From NCBI GenBank assembly GCA_019058445.1, contig JAHPZA010000004.1:1-64000 (forward strand): a DNA stretch of 64,000 bases, written 5' to 3'. Shown here one piece after another: positions 17,684-26,582 of this stretch. The stretch is from Promethearchaeota archaeon. GTDB taxonomy: Archaea > Asgardarchaeota > Lokiarchaeia > Sigyniarchaeales > SOKP01. Under the pieces are notes generated by a model. That model did no database searches. It was given only the letters and a program-made list of their open reading frames with translations, and was not told the origin of the DNA. Position numbers and translations under genes: made by a program. Every line of letters begins with the position of its first letter. Within the stretch, counting starts at the first letter, position 1.

Positions 17684-18424
17684 CTAATTTTTTACCTGAG
17701 AAATTTTGTCCAATAATCCATTTTTAATACGAATAATTCTTGTTGCAAACATTTGTGCAATAGATAAATTGTGCGTTACCAAAATAATTGTAATACCAAT
17801 TTCTTTGTTCAATTCCATCATTAAATTGAGAATCCTCTCTCCTGTATCAGTGTCTAAATTTCCAGTTGGTTCGTCACATAGTAATATAAATTCTTTGCCT
17901 ACGAATTGTATTTTTGCCAATGCCCTAGCAATAGCTACTCTTTGCTGTTCACCACCACTAAGTTGTGATGGATAATGATACAATCTGTTTCCTAAACCAA
18001 CCTTTTTTAAATATTCCTTGGCGATTTTATATATATCTAACTTTTCCTTACGTTTTTTATTAAGGATATTTATCCCTATAATTACATTATCTAATGCGGT
18101 TAATGAAGGAAAAAGATTAAAGAATTGAAAAATAAATCCAACTTTATCTCTTCGATAATCAGAAAACTGTTTTTGAGTATAATCTTTAATATTTTTTCTA
18201 AAAATGATTAATTGATCCCCATCTTCATCCGGAGGAGTAATTCCTCCTAAGAGATTTAAAAATGTTGTTTTACCTGACCCTGAGGGTCCTAATACTACAA
18301 CCCTTTCACCCATTTTAATCTTTAAATTTAAATTTATTAAGGCTTCAACTTCTACTTCTCCAGAAATATAAGTTTTTGAAATATTATGTAATTCTACAGC
18401 ATTAGTATTTTTTTCTGAGATCAT
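17684..18424 (-). CDS. LolD/MacB-type ABC exporter ATPase
   Basis: The 246-residue ATPase has Walker A GPSGSGKT, a Q-loop in FIFQFFNLFPSLTALDNV (typical of the LolD/MacB/FtsE group), signature LSGGEQQRVAIARALA, Walker B ILLCDEPTGNLD and H-loop VTHN. It powers the FtsX-type permease encoded immediately downstream. It is transcribed divergently from the FilR1-like regulator at 18631. The 206-base gap between them holds an inverted repeat. A decayed copy of this gene's 5' part lies at 19557-19619. Confidence 0.92.
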   Translation of the reverse strand: MISEKNTNAVELHNISKTYISGEVEVEALINLNLKIKMGERVVVLGPSGSGKTTFLNLLGGITPPDEDGDQLIIFRKNIKDYTQKQFSDYRRDKVGFIFQFFNLFPSLTALDNVIIGINILNKKRKEKLDIYKIAKEYLKKVGLGNRLYHYPSQLSGGEQQRVAIARALAKIQFVGKEFILLCDEPTGNLDTDTGERILNLMMELNKEIGITIILVTHNLSIAQMFATRIIRIKNGLLDKISQVKN

Positions 18425-18576
18425 TTTATGTAAAACAAAACTAAAAACTATTAACCTTTATCAATATTAAAAATGAATGAAAATTTATATTTAAGTGTAA
18501 AGCTTAATTTTTATAGACTTATTATCGGATTTGGATAAAACTTTTTATGATCTCATAATCTACAGTCATCAGATAA

Positions 18577-18595
18577 TTTACGGGTTTTTCGTAAA
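18577..18595 (+). promoter_or_regulatory. Inverted repeat with CGGGTTTTTC core, candidate operator
   Basis: TTTACG-GGTTTTT-CGTAAA is a perfect 6-bp inverted repeat, 35 bases upstream of the regulator at 18631 and 153 bases from the divergent ABC ATPase start. The core CGGGTTTTTC (18581-18590) is identical to that of the inverted repeat upstream of the second FilR1-like regulator (49021-49042), in the same orientation relative to the regulator. Confidence 0.5.
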
Positions 18596-18630
18596 ACATT
18601 TTTAAAGAGAAAAATAATACTATTTTATAA

Positions 18631-19509
18631 ATGATAAACAATAAGTGTTCCCAATTCGAAGAACTTTTAATATCAATCTCTTCAATTATTTCCTACAAAA
18701 TCTTAACGTTATATAGTTCAGATAATAAGGGCTGGAATCTTACGGATACCGCTCATAATTTACAATTACCTATTTCTACTATTCAAGATTATTTATTAAA
18801 ATTGTTGAATTCTAATTTAATCTATAAAAAAGCAAAATTATATTACATTTCAAATTTTGGTAGCTTCTTTTTGACAGAACTTCAAAATTTCGAGATTTTC
18901 AATAAATTTTGTCATATTTTTGGTAAGATTCCGGCTGAAATAATTCCATCTCGTTTCATTCATGAATTAATCCCATATTTAACCGATATCAAGATAGAAG
19001 AAACTTCATGGCATTTTATGACGGTTTTTAACGAAATGATGAATCATTTCAAAAATAGTTTGAATAGACCTGAAAATGCTTTTGATCTAAAAGTATTAGG
19101 TTGGTGGGATATTGATTTCGACTTTCATATGCTAAAAACTTATTTTAAAGATTTAGAGATGAATATTGAGTCAATGCAAAGATTTTTTAAAAATTCAAAT
19201 CTTAATATCAGAGTAATTTCACATAAAAAAATTGTAGATGAAATCAAAGCAGATAAATCATTAGTAGAATTAATGAAACATTTTAATTTGTTTGATGGTT
19301 TTAGAATTTTTGATATAGAAAGCTTTAATTTTACATTTCTCAAATATAATCAAAAAATTAGTCTTTTTTTAGTCAAAGATAATGATATAGATGCTAAACA
19401 TCATATTTTTTTTGAAAACAATTCAGGTATGAATAAATTTTTTGATGATCTTTTTCATTATTATTGGAAAAGATCAATTCCAATTACTGAATTTTTAAAG
19501 AGCTATTAG
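18631..19509 (+). CDS. FilR1-like winged-helix regulator
   Basis: The 292-residue protein has an N-terminal winged helix (residues 10-75; LTDTAHNLQLPISTIQDYLL is the helix-turn-helix) and a C-terminal domain like the FilR1/DUF1724 effector domain of archaeal regulators. Evidence for the latter is the final segment with FDDLFHYYWKRS, which parallels ADVFDYYWNKA in the regulator at 48178. The divergent MacB-like exporter and the intervening inverted repeat suggest that it controls that exporter and itself. The ligand is unknown. Confidence 0.65.
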   Translation: MINNKCSQFEELLISISSIISYKILTLYSSDNKGWNLTDTAHNLQLPISTIQDYLLKLLNSNLIYKKAKLYYISNFGSFFLTELQNFEIFNKFCHIFGKIPAEIIPSRFIHELIPYLTDIKIEETSWHFMTVFNEMMNHFKNSLNRPENAFDLKVLGWWDIDFDFHMLKTYFKDLEMNIESMQRFFKNSNLNIRVISHKKIVDEIKADKSLVELMKHFNLFDGFRIFDIESFNFTFLKYNQKISLFLVKDNDIDAKHHIFFENNSGMNKFFDDLFHYYWKRSIPITEFLKSY

Positions 19510-19556
19510 TTATTTCACAATACTCAAATGTGTTCACTATATTCCGTCTTTATATT

Positions 19557-19619
19557 TCAAATTTTTAACGCCTTAACTATTATTTCTCCAGAAATATATG
19601 TTTTTGTAATATTCGCCAT
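19557..19619 (-). pseudogene. Relic of an ABC ATPase 5' end
   Basis: The minus strand reads MANITKTYISGEIIVKALKI and a stop. This matches residues of the intact ATPase at 17684-18424 (HNISKTYISGEVEVEAL), and the DNA matches at about 26 of 29 positions across TCTCCAGAAATAT and its neighbours. Nothing of the Walker A region follows. It lies downstream of the regulator at 18631, so the regulator is flanked by a whole and a remnant copy, pointing to a past duplication or a deleted second exporter. Confidence 0.65.
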
Positions 19620-19754
19620 TTTATTAAAATTAGTTTTTCTTTCCGTCAAGAGAAATTACCACTTTAAAATGAATTAAAAAAAATTTCAGCTTAAATTAAG
19701 TAAGATTAATATTTATATGGTTGATTCGCTTTTTTTCAACTTGGAGAATGAATT

Positions 19755-20012
19755 ATGTCTGATTTGGAAAAAATAAGAAAAATCATAGAAGCATATGAGA
19801 ATGAACCTAAGAAATGCCCATATTGCTTCAAAAAATTAAAGGCTAAATTCCTTAAAGCAGATAGTTCTGTAAGATACTATTGTTCTTTTTGTGAGCAATA
19901 TGTGGATTTTGAATGGGATTATTTGCACGCCATTGCAATTCGTTCTGAGAAATATCTAGTTGTAGATGATCCTTCTGGACTTTATGATCTTAAAAGTAAT
20001 AAGAAAGCTTGA
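19755..20012 (+). CDS. Small zinc-ribbon protein
   Basis: The 85-residue protein has one CPYC...CSFC ribbon at about residues 20-45 between charged segments. The second half (VDFEWDYLHAIAIRSEKY) has no recognised motif. The start is supported by TTGGAGAA, a good ribbon-binding-length match to the 16S tail, ten bases before the ATG. No function can be assigned; small single ribbons of this sort often serve as protein- or RNA-binding modules. Confidence 0.6.
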   Translation: MSDLEKIRKIIEAYENEPKKCPYCFKKLKAKFLKADSSVRYYCSFCEQYVDFEWDYLHAIAIRSEKYLVVDDPSGLYDLKSNKKA

Positions 20013-20122
20013 TTCAAGTTATTCTCAAATTAGAACGATTTCAAAATTAAAGGAAACTTATATAAATAAATATTTAGATTATGATTATTAAAATACATAA
20101 TTTTTAAAACAGAGGTAAAAAC

Positions 20123-20842
20123 ATGGCATTACTACCTATTGATATTGCAAATGGTGTTTTTAGCATAATATTTGTTTCTATTTCAATCTTAATTGGATTA
20201 ACAATTATTTCAAAATACTTTGAACATAAACGTCGGACTTATTTATTAATAGGATTGACCTGGATCGGGATGTCTGCTCCTTGGACTCCAAGTTCAATTT
20301 CACTGTTATCATATTTACTATTTGGCACAGTTTTATCTATTGAGATCCTCTTATTCATCGCAATTTTCTTTTTACCTATTGTGCAGATTTTGTGGATTAC
20401 CGTAGTTTGTATATTTAAAGAAATTAAAAAGCGTAAATTGATTATTGGTATATTTATAATAGAGGGGATTTTGTTTGAGATTTACTTTCTGCTAAATCTT
20501 TTTACAAATTCTTCTGCTATCGGTGAATTTTCAGGTACATTTGATATGAACTATAGATTGTGGGTAAACCTCTTCTTATTCTCATTGCTGATTGTTTTTC
20601 TCATTACAGGAACAATGCTCGCATTAGAATCTTATAAATCAAATGATCCTGAAGTGAAGTTAAGAGGAAAATTCCTTTTTCTGGCTTTTTATTCCTTTAT
20701 AATAGGCTCAATCTTAGATATTTTTAGTACAAATTCTATTTTAATATTAACAATTGCGAGGCTTATATTAATTTCCAGTGCTTTTGAATTTTATCTTGGA
20801 TTTATACCCCCTGAGTGGATGAAAAAGCGGTTTACAACATAA
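20123..20842 (+). CDS. Seven-helix membrane protein, sensor-like
   Basis: About seven membrane helices in 239 residues, ending FYLGFIPPEWMKKRF, a cytoplasmic amphipathic tail. The helix count, the order of short loops and the tail resemble membrane sensor modules common in Asgard genomes, where they can be fused to kinases, but no output domain is present here. It has a good ribosome-binding site (AGAGGT). It is similar in architecture, but not clearly in sequence, to the protein at 25748. The function is unknown. Confidence 0.5.
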   Translation: MALLPIDIANGVFSIIFVSISILIGLTIISKYFEHKRRTYLLIGLTWIGMSAPWTPSSISLLSYLLFGTVLSIEILLFIAIFFLPIVQILWITVVCIFKEIKKRKLIIGIFIIEGILFEIYFLLNLFTNSSAIGEFSGTFDMNYRLWVNLFLFSLLIVFLITGTMLALESYKSNDPEVKLRGKFLFLAFYSFIIGSILDIFSTNSILILTIARLILISSAFEFYLGFIPPEWMKKRFTT

Positions 20843-20913
20843 AAAAAGGAAAATTAATAAAAAACTTTTTTTTTATTTTAATAAAATTAATCTGATATTA
20901 GCTGTCCCCTATT

Positions 20914-21414
20914 TTAATCAAGATATTTAACAAATTCTTTCAAATTTTTACGGGGTCGAGGATCTGGAATTTCTCCTTTTGGATATCCCAGAGGAAGAAC
21001 GGTTAATACATGATCTTTTTCTTTTAATCCTAAAATTTCCTTTACAGTATCTCTATTTATTCTTCCTATCCAACATGTTCCAATGCCAAAGGTCCATGCT
21101 GCTAATGCTAATTGTAGTGATATAAAACTTAAATCCTGAACATACCAATTTGGCTGAATTTCTTTATCGCCGACTAGAACAACTAGAACAGGGGCACCTG
21201 CAGCAAATGGGCCAGTAGTACACTCGGCAGCTATTTTTTTTATAAGCTCCTTGTTTCGAATTACATAGAACTCCCAAGGTTGTCTATTCACGGCACTCAT
21301 ACAATAGCGACATGCTTCAAATATTTCAGTTAAAATTTCATCTTCAATAGGGCGATCCTCAAAACTTCTGATACTTCTACGAGTCTTTAATAGTTTTAAT
21401 CCCTCACTTTCCAT
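20914..21414 (-). CDS. Nitroreductase family FMN protein
   Basis: The 166-residue protein is of normal length for a compact nitroreductase. It has the FMN-phosphate contacts at the N-terminus (KTRRSIRSFEDRPI), the MSAVNRQPWEFYVI segment, and GIGTCWIGRI with PLGYPKGEIP near the end. Members form dimers that bind FMN at the interface and reduce nitro compounds, quinones or enones with NAD(P)H. The physiological substrate is unknown. It is monocistronic. Confidence 0.88.
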   Translation of the reverse strand: MESEGLKLLKTRRSIRSFEDRPIEDEILTEIFEACRYCMSAVNRQPWEFYVIRNKELIKKIAAECTTGPFAAGAPVLVVLVGDKEIQPNWYVQDLSFISLQLALAAWTFGIGTCWIGRINRDTVKEILGLKEKDHVLTVLPLGYPKGEIPDPRPRKNLKEFVKYLD

Positions 21415-21507
21415 TTAATATCACATTTTTTATTTCGATCGAGCAATTGAATTAGTATTTCATTTTATAATTGAACCTTAATATTTATGATTAACTATTA
21501 AATTTTA

Positions 21508-21969
21508 ATGATAATAGAAAAAGCACTTAAAAAGGATTTAGAGGAGATTTTAGAGCTCCAGAAATTAGCTTATCAGAGCGAGGCCGAAATTTATGATGAT
21601 TATTCGATTCCTCCATTGACCCAGACCTTAGAAGAAATTAAAGAAGATTTTTCTTTTCAAATTTTACTAAAAATTGTAATAAATAATAAATTAATTGGTT
21701 CAGTAAGAGCTTATAGGGAAAATGATACTTGTTATATAGGGAAACTTATTGTTCATCCAAATTCTCAAAATAAGGGTATAGGAACAAAGCTTTTGAAAGA
21801 GGTTGAAATTAAATTTAATGATGTTAAGAGGTATGAATTATTCACAGGCCACAGAAGTGAAAAAAATCTTTATTTATATCAAAAACTCGGATATCTGCAA
21901 TTTAAATCAGAGATAATCAATGAGAATCTACAACTGATATATTTAGAAAAAAAAAAGAAAATTAGTTAA
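21508..21969 (+). CDS. GNAT family N-acetyltransferase
   Basis: The 153-residue single GNAT domain has the strand CYIGKLIVHP, motif A NSQNKGIGTKLLKEVE and the C-terminal NLYLYQKLGYLQFKSE. It acts on an unknown amine with acetyl-CoA. The ATG is at 21508 with no obvious ribosome-binding site. It is divergent from the nitroreductase and convergent, with a 13-base gap, with the membrane protein at 21983. It is not close to the GNAT at 279. Confidence 0.85.
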   Translation: MIIEKALKKDLEEILELQKLAYQSEAEIYDDYSIPPLTQTLEEIKEDFSFQILLKIVINNKLIGSVRAYRENDTCYIGKLIVHPNSQNKGIGTKLLKEVEIKFNDVKRYELFTGHRSEKNLYLYQKLGYLQFKSEIINENLQLIYLEKKKKIS

Positions 21970-21982
21970 AATTTGTAATCAA

Positions 21983-22849
21983 CTATCCGATATCAAGGGG
22001 GTCTTGTAAAGGTCCGGTAATACCATACTTTTCAGCCCATTTTAACATATATTTCTTTCTATGCTCCCGGCTTATGTCTAAAAGAATGAATGCGGGTATG
22101 ATGAAAATCGCAATCATAATTGGCATAACCGGCCATGTTATAAGAAACATAAGATTCATTCCTTTAAGGTCAATCCTTCCAGCTCTAGCTTCCCAGAGAT
22201 ATAGAAAAAATGTATAGTATGACAAAATGACCGAAATTCCAGCATACCCTTTTAATAAATATATGTACCACCCGCCTACACTTCTCACTTCTGTCGGATG
22301 CGCTGTATATTTTACTTTTTCTTTGTTAGTGAACACAATTCCAGAATCAAGCAAGAACCATACAGGAGAGAAGATGCCCATTGAAATACCTGTCATTAAC
22401 GCGAGTAAGGTTGCGAAAGTTACCATTTCTAATTCTTCTCCACTTGAATCCTTAAGAGCAATCTGTTGTATTGCAGGATTGAATGCAAACATTAAAGCAA
22501 AATTTACAGTCATTAAAGCAGGGAATAAAGCCATTAGGAAAATTCCCTTGAATTTATCAGATTTGGGTTTATCCTGTATTCCATATATCATTTTCCTCCC
22601 AACTATACGTTTGTGAATATATAGATAAAGCGGTCCTAAAAGATATCCAACAAAAAGTCCCCCTATTATCGCCGACACAGGTATCATAATAAAAATATAA
22701 ACTGTATCATAGCCAGCATTATTAAAAGGCGATAGCCTAATGAAACTACTACCTTCTCCGCGAAGACCGAAAGAAAGAGCTAATAAGAAAAAACCACCAA
22801 AAACAATTATATAAATAATTAAATAGTTCTTATACCTCAAAAATGGCAT
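21983..22849 (-). CDS. Multi-pass membrane protein, unknown
   Basis: About seven hydrophobic segments in 288 residues. It has an extracytoplasmic loop after helix 1 (GEGSSFIRLSPFNNAGYD) and a cytoplasmic C-terminal tail rich in basic residues (DISREHRKKYMLKWAEKYG). No transporter or enzyme motif is seen and I recognise no family. It is monocistronic. Confidence 0.5.
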   Translation of the reverse strand: MPFLRYKNYLIIYIIVFGGFFLLALSFGLRGEGSSFIRLSPFNNAGYDTVYIFIMIPVSAIIGGLFVGYLLGPLYLYIHKRIVGRKMIYGIQDKPKSDKFKGIFLMALFPALMTVNFALMFAFNPAIQQIALKDSSGEELEMVTFATLLALMTGISMGIFSPVWFLLDSGIVFTNKEKVKYTAHPTEVRSVGGWYIYLLKGYAGISVILSYYTFFLYLWEARAGRIDLKGMNLMFLITWPVMPIMIAIFIIPAFILLDISREHRKKYMLKWAEKYGITGPLQDPLDIG

Positions 22850-23026
22850 GGTTAATCTTCGTTTTTGATAAATTAAAAATGATTACTGTAGATTTTATTT
22901 TTTAACAATTTAAGTTTTTATATTAGTATTTTATATTTCTAATACTTAGTGTTGCAATAAAGAAAAAAAATAACAAAGGATTACTTTTATTACAGTATTT
23001 GCCTCTTTCTTCTTTTTTTTAACGTG

Positions 23027-23590
23027 TTAATTTTTTAATTTTGCTAGTTCTTCTCCGATTTCTTTGGCTTTTTGTATCAATTCTTCTCTTTGATTAATCG
23101 CACCAATTTTACGAAGTCCAGCCCCAATTATTAAGTCTTGCACTTTATAACCCATAAATCTAAATAATTGTGAAGTAGATTCAATATAATGTTTAAATAG
23201 ATCGCTTTTAGGGTTACCATGAGTAAAAACTAATACCAAATTCTTTTTTCCAATTTTACTTTTAAAATCAGAGCCTATTTGGGAAAAATGACGATCAACA
23301 AATGCTTTTGTTTGAGCAGAGATTTGCCCAAAATATATAGGAGACCCAATTATTACTGCGTCTGCTTGTTTGATTTCTTCAAATATTTGTGGCATATCAT
23401 CCTTTATTATACAATCATCATCGGTAGTCTTACAATGATAACAGCTTTGACAGCCTTTTATATCCAGTTCGTTTAAATTAAATATTTTAGTCTCTGCACC
23501 ATGCTCCGCGCCACTTGCTAAGATAATCTCTATTAATTTTTGGGTATTCCCATCTACTCTAGGACTACCAACAACACCTATGATTTTCAT
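23027..23590 (-). CDS. Iron-sulfur flavoprotein / NADPH-dependent FMN reductase family
   Basis: The 187-residue flavodoxin-like protein has the FMN phosphate loop GSPRVDGNTQKL, the compact cysteine motif CQSCYHCKTTDDDC (residues near 49-62) and the second FMN loop GSPIYFGQISAQTKAFVDR. The closely spaced cysteines are characteristic of the iron-sulfur flavoprotein (Isf) family, where they bind a [4Fe-4S] cluster that passes electrons to FMN. A role in electron transfer from ferredoxin, for example in oxygen detoxification, is the usual inference. Confidence 0.82.
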   Translation of the reverse strand: MKIIGVVGSPRVDGNTQKLIEIILASGAEHGAETKIFNLNELDIKGCQSCYHCKTTDDDCIIKDDMPQIFEEIKQADAVIIGSPIYFGQISAQTKAFVDRHFSQIGSDFKSKIGKKNLVLVFTHGNPKSDLFKHYIESTSQLFRFMGYKVQDLIIGAGLRKIGAINQREELIQKAKEIGEELAKLKN

Positions 23591-23736
23591 TTGAATTATG
23601 CACCTTAAATTTAAAATGAGGTTTTTCTAATTTGACCTCAAAACTTTATTTTTCTCAAGTTAAGTGATCGATCGTTTTTAGAGATTAGTTTTTGTAAATA
23701 GATGAGAAAATATAAGTATTTGCTTAATTTTCAAAA

Positions 23737-24339
23737 TCATATAATTTTTTGATCAGGGCTTATGCAAGGGTGAGATCGGATATCAGCAGAATATGGGTTT
23801 TTTGCTTCCCCTGAATCTAAATTGCTAGTTAAGTTTTTTAGCTCATCCATTAAAGTATACATCCAATCTGCTAGTTTAATATTTAAAGGAGAATCGTAAA
23901 ATGGTACGTGGGGTTTAATATCAATTACGGGAGTGTTATCTATGGCATCTAAGCCCTCTACAATTAATTTATCTCCATTTCTTTCAATGAGTCTGACCGT
24001 AGTTTTGGCAATAGGGTTAGGCCTTACTGGCGAGCGGGTAGCGAAAATTCCTTTGGTTGGAATTTTCCTTAATCCCGCAGGATGTACTCTTTTAATTTGT
24101 CGAGCGTTAGGTGGTGTTTTATGAGTCCAAAACAATATAACAAGGTGCGAAAAATCCTCAATCCCATCCAAGCATTCTAAATATTCTTCATTTACTATTA
24201 TCTTGGATGTTATCAAATCGGTGCCTTGGTTTATTGCTGCGTCAAGATCAAGCTTTATATCTTTATTTGCATACTTTAGAACTTCTTTATCTGCTTTATT
24301 TTTCACTATTCCAATTGGTTTTACTAATAATTCAGTCAT
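23737..24339 (-). CDS. trmO: tRNA (N6-threonylcarbamoyladenosine-37) methyltransferase, TrmO family
   Basis: SAM-dependent methyltransferase of the TrmO/TsaA (UPF0066) family, which adds a methyl group to t6A37 of tRNA-Thr. Family motifs seen: VKPIGIVKN at the start, IEDFSHLVILFWTHK, RVHPAGLRK, the SAM-binding FATRSPVRPNPIAKT, and DIKPHVPFYDSP. The 200-residue length is typical of archaeal members with a short C-terminal part. I chose the ATG at 24339 rather than 24351 because the family starts just before the VxPIG motif. It is divergent from the DUF763 gene. Confidence 0.85.
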   Translation of the reverse strand: MTELLVKPIGIVKNKADKEVLKYANKDIKLDLDAAINQGTDLITSKIIVNEEYLECLDGIEDFSHLVILFWTHKTPPNARQIKRVHPAGLRKIPTKGIFATRSPVRPNPIAKTTVRLIERNGDKLIVEGLDAIDNTPVIDIKPHVPFYDSPLNIKLADWMYTLMDELKNLTSNLDSGEAKNPYSADIRSHPCISPDQKII

Positions 24340-24382
24340 AATAATAATCAAGTATGAAAATTATCCATCATTTAAAAGGAGT

Positions 24383-24580
24383 ATGAAAAGATTAGAAGAA
24401 AGTATTACTCAAATATATTTGTTATACTATAGTGTGTTATTATTTTTAGAATTGTTCAGAAAGTTGTTTCATAGGAATTATGCGGTAATCTTATATATTA
24501 ATAAAAGAATAATAAAAATCAATAATTTAGAGGGATGGGTTTTTTTAATAGGAAAACAAATTGTATTTAATTATAAGTAG
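24383..24580 (+). CDS. Possible small hydrophobic protein
   Basis: A 65-codon frame lies wholly within the gap between trmO and the DUF763 gene. One hydrophobic helix (QIYLLYYSVLLFLELF) is followed by a basic segment and a short strand-like end. AAAGGAG precedes the ATG but only by two bases, too close for a good ribosome-binding site. No relatives are recognised. It may be a chance open frame in AT-rich DNA. Confidence 0.25.
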   Translation: MKRLEESITQIYLLYYSVLLFLELFRKLFHRNYAVILYINKRIIKINNLEGWVFLIGKQIVFNYK

Positions 24581-24606
24581 AGATTTATTTACCCTAAACT
24601 GATTAA

Positions 24607-25746
24607 ATGAGTAAAGTTGGAGTGGCAACGCTTCCCCTTCATGGAGGTAAAGCCCCATCATGGTTATTTAAGCGAATGGTTTTGTTAGGAAAGCCAATTT
24701 TCAAAATATTATATGATATGGAAGGTTCAGAGGGAATTCTAAAAAGATTATCTGATACTTATTGGTTTCAAGGTTTAGCTTGCATTTTAGGATATGATTG
24801 GCATTCCAGTGGTGTTACAACTGTATTAGGAGGAGTATTAAACGAAGTACTAAATCCTAAAGAGCATGGAATAATTGTTGCTGGAGGAAAAGGTAAGATT
24901 TCTTTAAGAGTAAAAGAGCATTTACAAAGAAAAGCTAAATTGTTAGAATATAATGGAGAAGAAATTGAAAAACTTAATGAAATTAGTAGATTAGTAGCAA
25001 AAATAGACAATGCTGCTGTACAAGATGGATTCTCATTATACCACCATAATATGATTGTATCAGAAGATAATTGGGTAATTATTCAACAAGGAATGGATGG
25101 AGATATAAAGAAGGCAAGAAGATATCACTGGTTATCTGAAGGACTTACAAACTTTCTCGATAATCCACACACTGACATCAGTTCAGAGATATTAAAAGAT
25201 AAGGTGTTGAATATGGCATCCAAAGAGAGTCAAAGTTGCAGAAAAGCCTCGCTTGAGATAATATCAGAAGGTTCTAATCGAATTAAAAGATATTTAAATA
25301 AACTAAAAGATTCTAATCAAACTAATTTAGATGATTTTATAACTCCTAATAAATCTATTGAACTAATAAAGGTCCCGCATCTTGAAATGCCTATTCCTTT
25401 TACACTCAAATGGGAAAGTATAGAAATGGCTAAAGAACTTGCTTTAAATGATTATATTGAATTGTTAAAGATTCGGGGTTTAGGGGCGGGAATGATAAGG
25501 GCTTTAGCACTAATATCAGAATTTATATGGGGGGAGCCTCCAAGCTGGAAAGATCCCGCGAAATATGCATATGCTGTAGGTGGTAAAGATGCAATTCCAT
25601 ATCCGGTGAATTTAATAAGAATGGAAAAATGTGCTGAAATTTTAGAAGACGCGATTAATCTAGCTAAAATAAATAGAAAAGAAAAATTAGGAGCTTTAAA
25701 GAGATTACATAATTTTGAGAAGGGAAAAAAAGGAATTTTTATATAA
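24607..25746 (+). CDS. DUF763 family protein
   Basis: The 379-residue protein matches the DUF763 family, which is common in archaea. It begins KVGVATLPLHGGKAPSWLF, followed by RLSDTYWFQGLACILGYDWH, GIIVAGGKGKISL, and the long segment VQDGFSLYHHNMIVSEDN with WVIIQQGMD. A helix-hairpin-helix-like stretch (LLKIRGLGAGMIRALALI) lies near residues 290-310, suggesting nucleic-acid contact. Its biochemical role is not known to me. It is convergent with the membrane protein at 25748, one base apart. Confidence 0.8.
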   Translation: MSKVGVATLPLHGGKAPSWLFKRMVLLGKPIFKILYDMEGSEGILKRLSDTYWFQGLACILGYDWHSSGVTTVLGGVLNEVLNPKEHGIIVAGGKGKISLRVKEHLQRKAKLLEYNGEEIEKLNEISRLVAKIDNAAVQDGFSLYHHNMIVSEDNWVIIQQGMDGDIKKARRYHWLSEGLTNFLDNPHTDISSEILKDKVLNMASKESQSCRKASLEIISEGSNRIKRYLNKLKDSNQTNLDDFITPNKSIELIKVPHLEMPIPFTLKWESIEMAKELALNDYIELLKIRGLGAGMIRALALISEFIWGEPPSWKDPAKYAYAVGGKDAIPYPVNLIRMEKCAEILEDAINLAKINRKEKLGALKRLHNFEKGKKGIFI

Positions 25747-25747
25747 C

Positions 25748-26434
25748 TTATTTTTTACCAAGAAAAGAAGTTGCAACAAATAGTACCCCACATGACAAAA
25801 CTCCAAACAATAATGTATCAAACAATACTTCGTTCTCAATGATATTACCTAAAACATCTATAACGAGAGCTGCTATTATGAATATCAACCCTATAAAGAA
25901 AAATTGCATTCTTTTTCTTGAGTTCCCTGTAGTTTTTCTTATTCCGAAAGAATATAGAGTAAAGGCAGAATAAATTAACATAAAAGCCACAAATATTGCA
26001 AATAAAGCAAAAGGAATTGGCTGGAAATGTGTTTCAGCAGTGGCAGCATCAATAACGATAATGAAATCTGTAATGATTAGCACAAGTGTGATTACCAGCG
26101 ATATAACGAGAGGTATCCAAAATCTAACTTTATGGATTTTTATCCATTTACTGGAATATATGAGAACTTGCATAGTAAAATATAGAAGTAAGACTGCCAT
26201 TACAATGGCAACCATACCCAATTTTAGAAAAGTTATTACTGCCCATTCCTGACCGATAATTGAATAAATTATAGTAGAGAGCGCATAGATCCCTACACAT
26301 GTATTGGCGAGGGCAAGAAATGTATTCCCAAGTGGTACCTGAGAGAGTTTCTTCTGTTTAATAAGCAAGAAGGCTGCAAAAAAAGAGATTACCATTGCAA
26401 TAAATTCAAAAATATATGTTATTAATTCAGTCAT
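25748..26434 (-). CDS. Seven-helix membrane protein, sensor-like
   Basis: Seven membrane helices in 228 residues with short loops: the N-terminus begins LITYIFEFIAMVISFF, and the cytoplasmic loop FGIRKTTGNSRKRMQFFF is strongly basic. It resembles the membrane half of Asgard 7-helix sensors but has no output domain. The function is unknown. Transcribed from its own promoter toward the DUF763 gene. Confidence 0.5.
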   Translation of the reverse strand: MTELITYIFEFIAMVISFFAAFLLIKQKKLSQVPLGNTFLALANTCVGIYALSTIIYSIIGQEWAVITFLKLGMVAIVMAVLLLYFTMQVLIYSSKWIKIHKVRFWIPLVISLVITLVLIITDFIIVIDAATAETHFQPIPFALFAIFVAFMLIYSAFTLYSFGIRKTTGNSRKRMQFFFIGLIFIIAALVIDVLGNIIENEVLFDTLLFGVLSCGVLFVATSFLGKK

Positions 26435-26582
26435 ATATCAAAGCCTTAGCCAAGCAAACAATTTGTTTTCAATATTTAAAATCTAATAAAATTAAAATTA
26501 TTTAAATAATCCTAAAAGGAAAAATTATATTCTGAAGGTTATATTCTAATTAAAATTTAAAAAAAAGTAATAAAAAATATTA

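Noticed and set aside
20843-20913. Poly-A/poly-T stretch between convergent genes
   Set aside because: It has no clear stem; it may end transcription by T runs alone but cannot be distinguished from background.
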